Shown piece by piece: positions 5,426-6,942 of a stretch of DNA of 6,942 bases. Numbering within the stretch: the stretch's first letter is position 1; each line of letters opens with the position of its first letter. The notes beneath the pieces were generated by a model. It saw only the letters and a program-made list of their open reading frames with translations. It did not search any database and had not been told where the DNA came from. Origin of the DNA: Actinomycetota bacterium (GTDB taxonomy: Bacteria; Actinomycetota; Acidimicrobiia; Acidimicrobiales; UBA8592); assembly GCA_002715425.1 (NCBI GenBank), contig PAYW01000015.1:33761-40702 (forward strand). The letters are read 5' to 3'. Made by a program: the position numbers and the translations under genes.

Positions 5426-6942
5426 GTGGTCTCGATAAATTTCGATTTAAATAAACACTTTAAATTGATTCGACGTTTATCACTTGTTGCCCTTCTCATG
5501 ATCGGGTTTACCTTAAGAGCCTGGAACATAAATTGGGATGAAGGAACACACCAACACCCAGATGAGCGCTATTGGAGCATGGTCACAGAAGATATCTCTT
5601 GGCCTGGAAGCGGAAATTACTTTGATTCAGCCAACTCAACTCTCAACCCATACAACCACCGCAGCACTTGGGTTTACGGAACATTTCCTCTCTTCATCAC
5701 AAAGGGAACAGCTAACTACCTTGAGAAAGACGCACTAATTCCTAACGCATTGGTTAATACTGCAGACAAATTAGGCATTGGATTGAAGGAAACATCAGGT
5801 ACGAATATCACCTCGAAAGCATTCGATAGTGGCTATAACGCAAATTTAATTGGCCGACTTCTCTCTGCGATCATGGATACAGGCACAATCTTGATCGTAT
5901 ACCTACTTGGTCGAGAACTTTTTAACAGAAAAGTAGGATTTCTATCAGCCTTGCTACAAGCATTTACCACCCTTCATATCCAATACAGCCACTTCTATGG
6001 GGCTGAAACATGGGTGACGTTTTTCGCTGCTGTCACGGTACTGCTTTCGGTAAAGCTCTTTAAGACAATCCGTTTAGCAAACGACCAGAGCAAACTATTC
6101 AATCGAAGCCTATTACAACTAACTCTCTCAATCGGGGTTGCATTCAGCCTTACTGTAGCTTCTAAATTCAGTGGTCTAGCAGTAGGCATAGTCCCTACAG
6201 TCGCAATTTTTTTATCCTTAGTAAACAAAGGAAAATCCAAAGAAGCCCCCAAAGCAGCCAGGGAGGCAGCAAAATTCTTGTGGCTTGCAATTTCGATTTT
6301 CGTCGTAGCATTTCTGTGTTTCAGGTTATTTCACCCTTATGCATTTAGCGGTTTTATTACTTTCGATGAAAGGTTTCTTTCAGATATCGGATACCTTCGA
6401 TCTGTAAATTCCGGTGCCGATGTGCCTTGGGTTATCCAATGGGTAGGAATTACACCGCTATGGTTCCCGCTTAAGTCTATTTTCTGGCATGGTATGGGGC
6501 CAGCTCTTGCAATCGCAGTTGTAATCGGCCTTTGGTTTACTGTTTCTGAAATCATTAGAAAACGAAACTATGTGCTGATGATTCCTCTCAGTTTCGTCAT
6601 AGTGATGATTGGACTTGTCAGTCAACAGTTCAATCCATTAATCCGTTATCTCCTTCCGGTATATCCAATAGCTACAATCTTCGGCGGATTTGGTATCTAC
6701 CGATTGTGGCACTGGGGAAAAAAGCAGAAGATTGTTTCTGGGAGTAAAGGCACTCTTTATCGACTTAGCCAAGGAGTCTCTGTAATTCTTGTAGCCGGCA
6801 CGCTCTTTTGGGGATGCGCTTTTGTAAATGGCATCTATAACGATACTCACCCCCGAATATCTGCATCAGAATGGATCAATGAAAACGTAGCCTCAGGCTC
6901 GACTGTTACTCATCAAATTTGGGATGATCGGCTACCTCTATC
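5426..6942 (+). CDS. PMT/ArnT-like (GT39-type) membrane glycosyltransferase, C-terminus cut by window edge
   Basis: The frame is open from upstream of 5426 to the right edge, giving at least 505 codons from GTG 5426. Other in-frame starts are TTG 5465 and ATG 5498. ATG 5498 would lose half of the first membrane segment, so GTG is preferred. Residues 14-30 form the first membrane helix. The following external loop carries WDEG (37-40) and HPDER (44-48); an acidic D-E pair in this loop is essential in PMT/ArnT enzymes. LNPYN (73-77) and VYGTFPLF (83-90) are typical of the polyprenyl-phosphate-sugar-dependent group. Many hydrophobic helices follow, with RYLLPVYP near residue 410. Such enzymes move a sugar from a polyprenyl-phosphate donor to a protein, lipid or polysaccharide on the outer face. 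Acceptor and sugar are unknown. The gene is divergent from nfu by 99 bp. Confidence 0.8.
   Translation, partial: MVSINFDLNKHFKLIRRLSLVALLMIGFTLRAWNINWDEGTHQHPDERYWSMVTEDISWPGSGNYFDSANSTLNPYNHRSTWVYGTFPLFITKGTANYLEKDALIPNALVNTADKLGIGLKETSGTNITSKAFDSGYNANLIGRLLSAIMDTGTILIVYLLGRELFNRKVGFLSALLQAFTTLHIQYSHFYGAETWVTFFAAVTVLLSVKLFKTIRLANDQSKLFNRSLLQLTLSIGVAFSLTVASKFSGLAVGIVPTVAIFLSLVNKGKSKEAPKAAREAAKFLWLAISIFVVAFLCFRLFHPYAFSGFITFDERFLSDIGYLRSVNSGADVPWVIQWVGITPLWFPLKSIFWHGMGPALAIAVVIGLWFTVSEIIRKRNYVLMIPLSFVIVMIGLVSQQFNPLIRYLLPVYPIATIFGGFGIYRLWHWGKKQKIVSGSKGTLYRLSQGVSVILVAGTLFWGCAFVNGIYNDTHPRISASEWINENVASGSTVTHQIWDDRLPL

Noticed and set aside
5384..5593. AAGATATCTC occurring twice in the glycosyltransferase promoter and coding region
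   Set aside because: The second copy is inside the coding sequence and explained by codons; ten bases around an AT-rich palindrome can recur by chance.
5538..5738. Plus-strand 66-codon open frame
   Set aside because: It lies in another frame inside the glycosyltransferase gene, whose own frame is unbroken and carries the family motifs.
1..6942. Defence system, prophage, transposon, CRISPR or RNA gene
   Set aside because: There are no transposase, integrase or nuclease motifs, no direct-repeat array and no tRNA or rRNA signature. All long frames belong to housekeeping or envelope families.

Overview
The window reads as an ordinary stretch of chromosome from an actinobacterium of moderate GC (mid-40s percent on the lines I counted). 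The Dxs, Nfu, PAP2 and FlK-like proteins all have an actinobacterial flavour, for example NDNGRSYAPT in Dxs and the PAP2 block around AAMPSLHFAW. The low GC argues against a typical high-GC soil actinomycete. An uncultured, possibly marine lineage such as Acidimicrobiia is a reasonable guess, but it is inference only.

Layout. (1) A minus-strand tldD-type protease/modulator gene enters from the left edge; only its N-terminal 85 codons are present. (2) A short divergent promoter region separates it from a plus-strand hotdog thioesterase of the FlK family. (3) A 207-bp gene-free gap holds overlapping inverted repeats and a perfect 14-bp palindrome. (4) A plus-strand group follows: a UPF0104/LPG-synthase-TM-type membrane protein, a PAP2 (Aur1/Ipt1-like) phosphatase or phosphotransferase starting 1 bp after it, then dxs 65 bp downstream. 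(5) A minus-strand nfu gene (degenerate A-type domain plus NifU C-terminal domain) converges on dxs with a 5-bp gap. (6) A second divergent promoter region leads to a long plus-strand membrane glycosyltransferase (PMT/ArnT/GT39-like), which is open at the right edge. It probably starts at a GTG.

How they fit together. The membrane genes concern envelope lipids and glycans: a flippase-like protein, a lipid phosphatase or head-group transferase, and a polyprenyl-phosphate-sugar-dependent glycosyltransferase. Dxs makes DXP, the first committed precursor of the polyprenyl carriers. Nfu-type carriers deliver Fe-S clusters to proteins, and the last two MEP enzymes (IspG, IspH) are Fe-S enzymes. These links are inference from known families, not shown by the sequence.

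I found no convincing novel system, mobile element, CRISPR array, tRNA or rRNA. The more interesting signals are small. TANNNT -10-like boxes lie 6-7 nt before three start codons, which suggests leaderless mRNAs. There is a perfect palindrome upstream of the flippase-like gene, mutually exclusive hairpins after the thioesterase gene, and an FlK-type catalytic triad without the fluoroacetate-specific phenylalanine gate.
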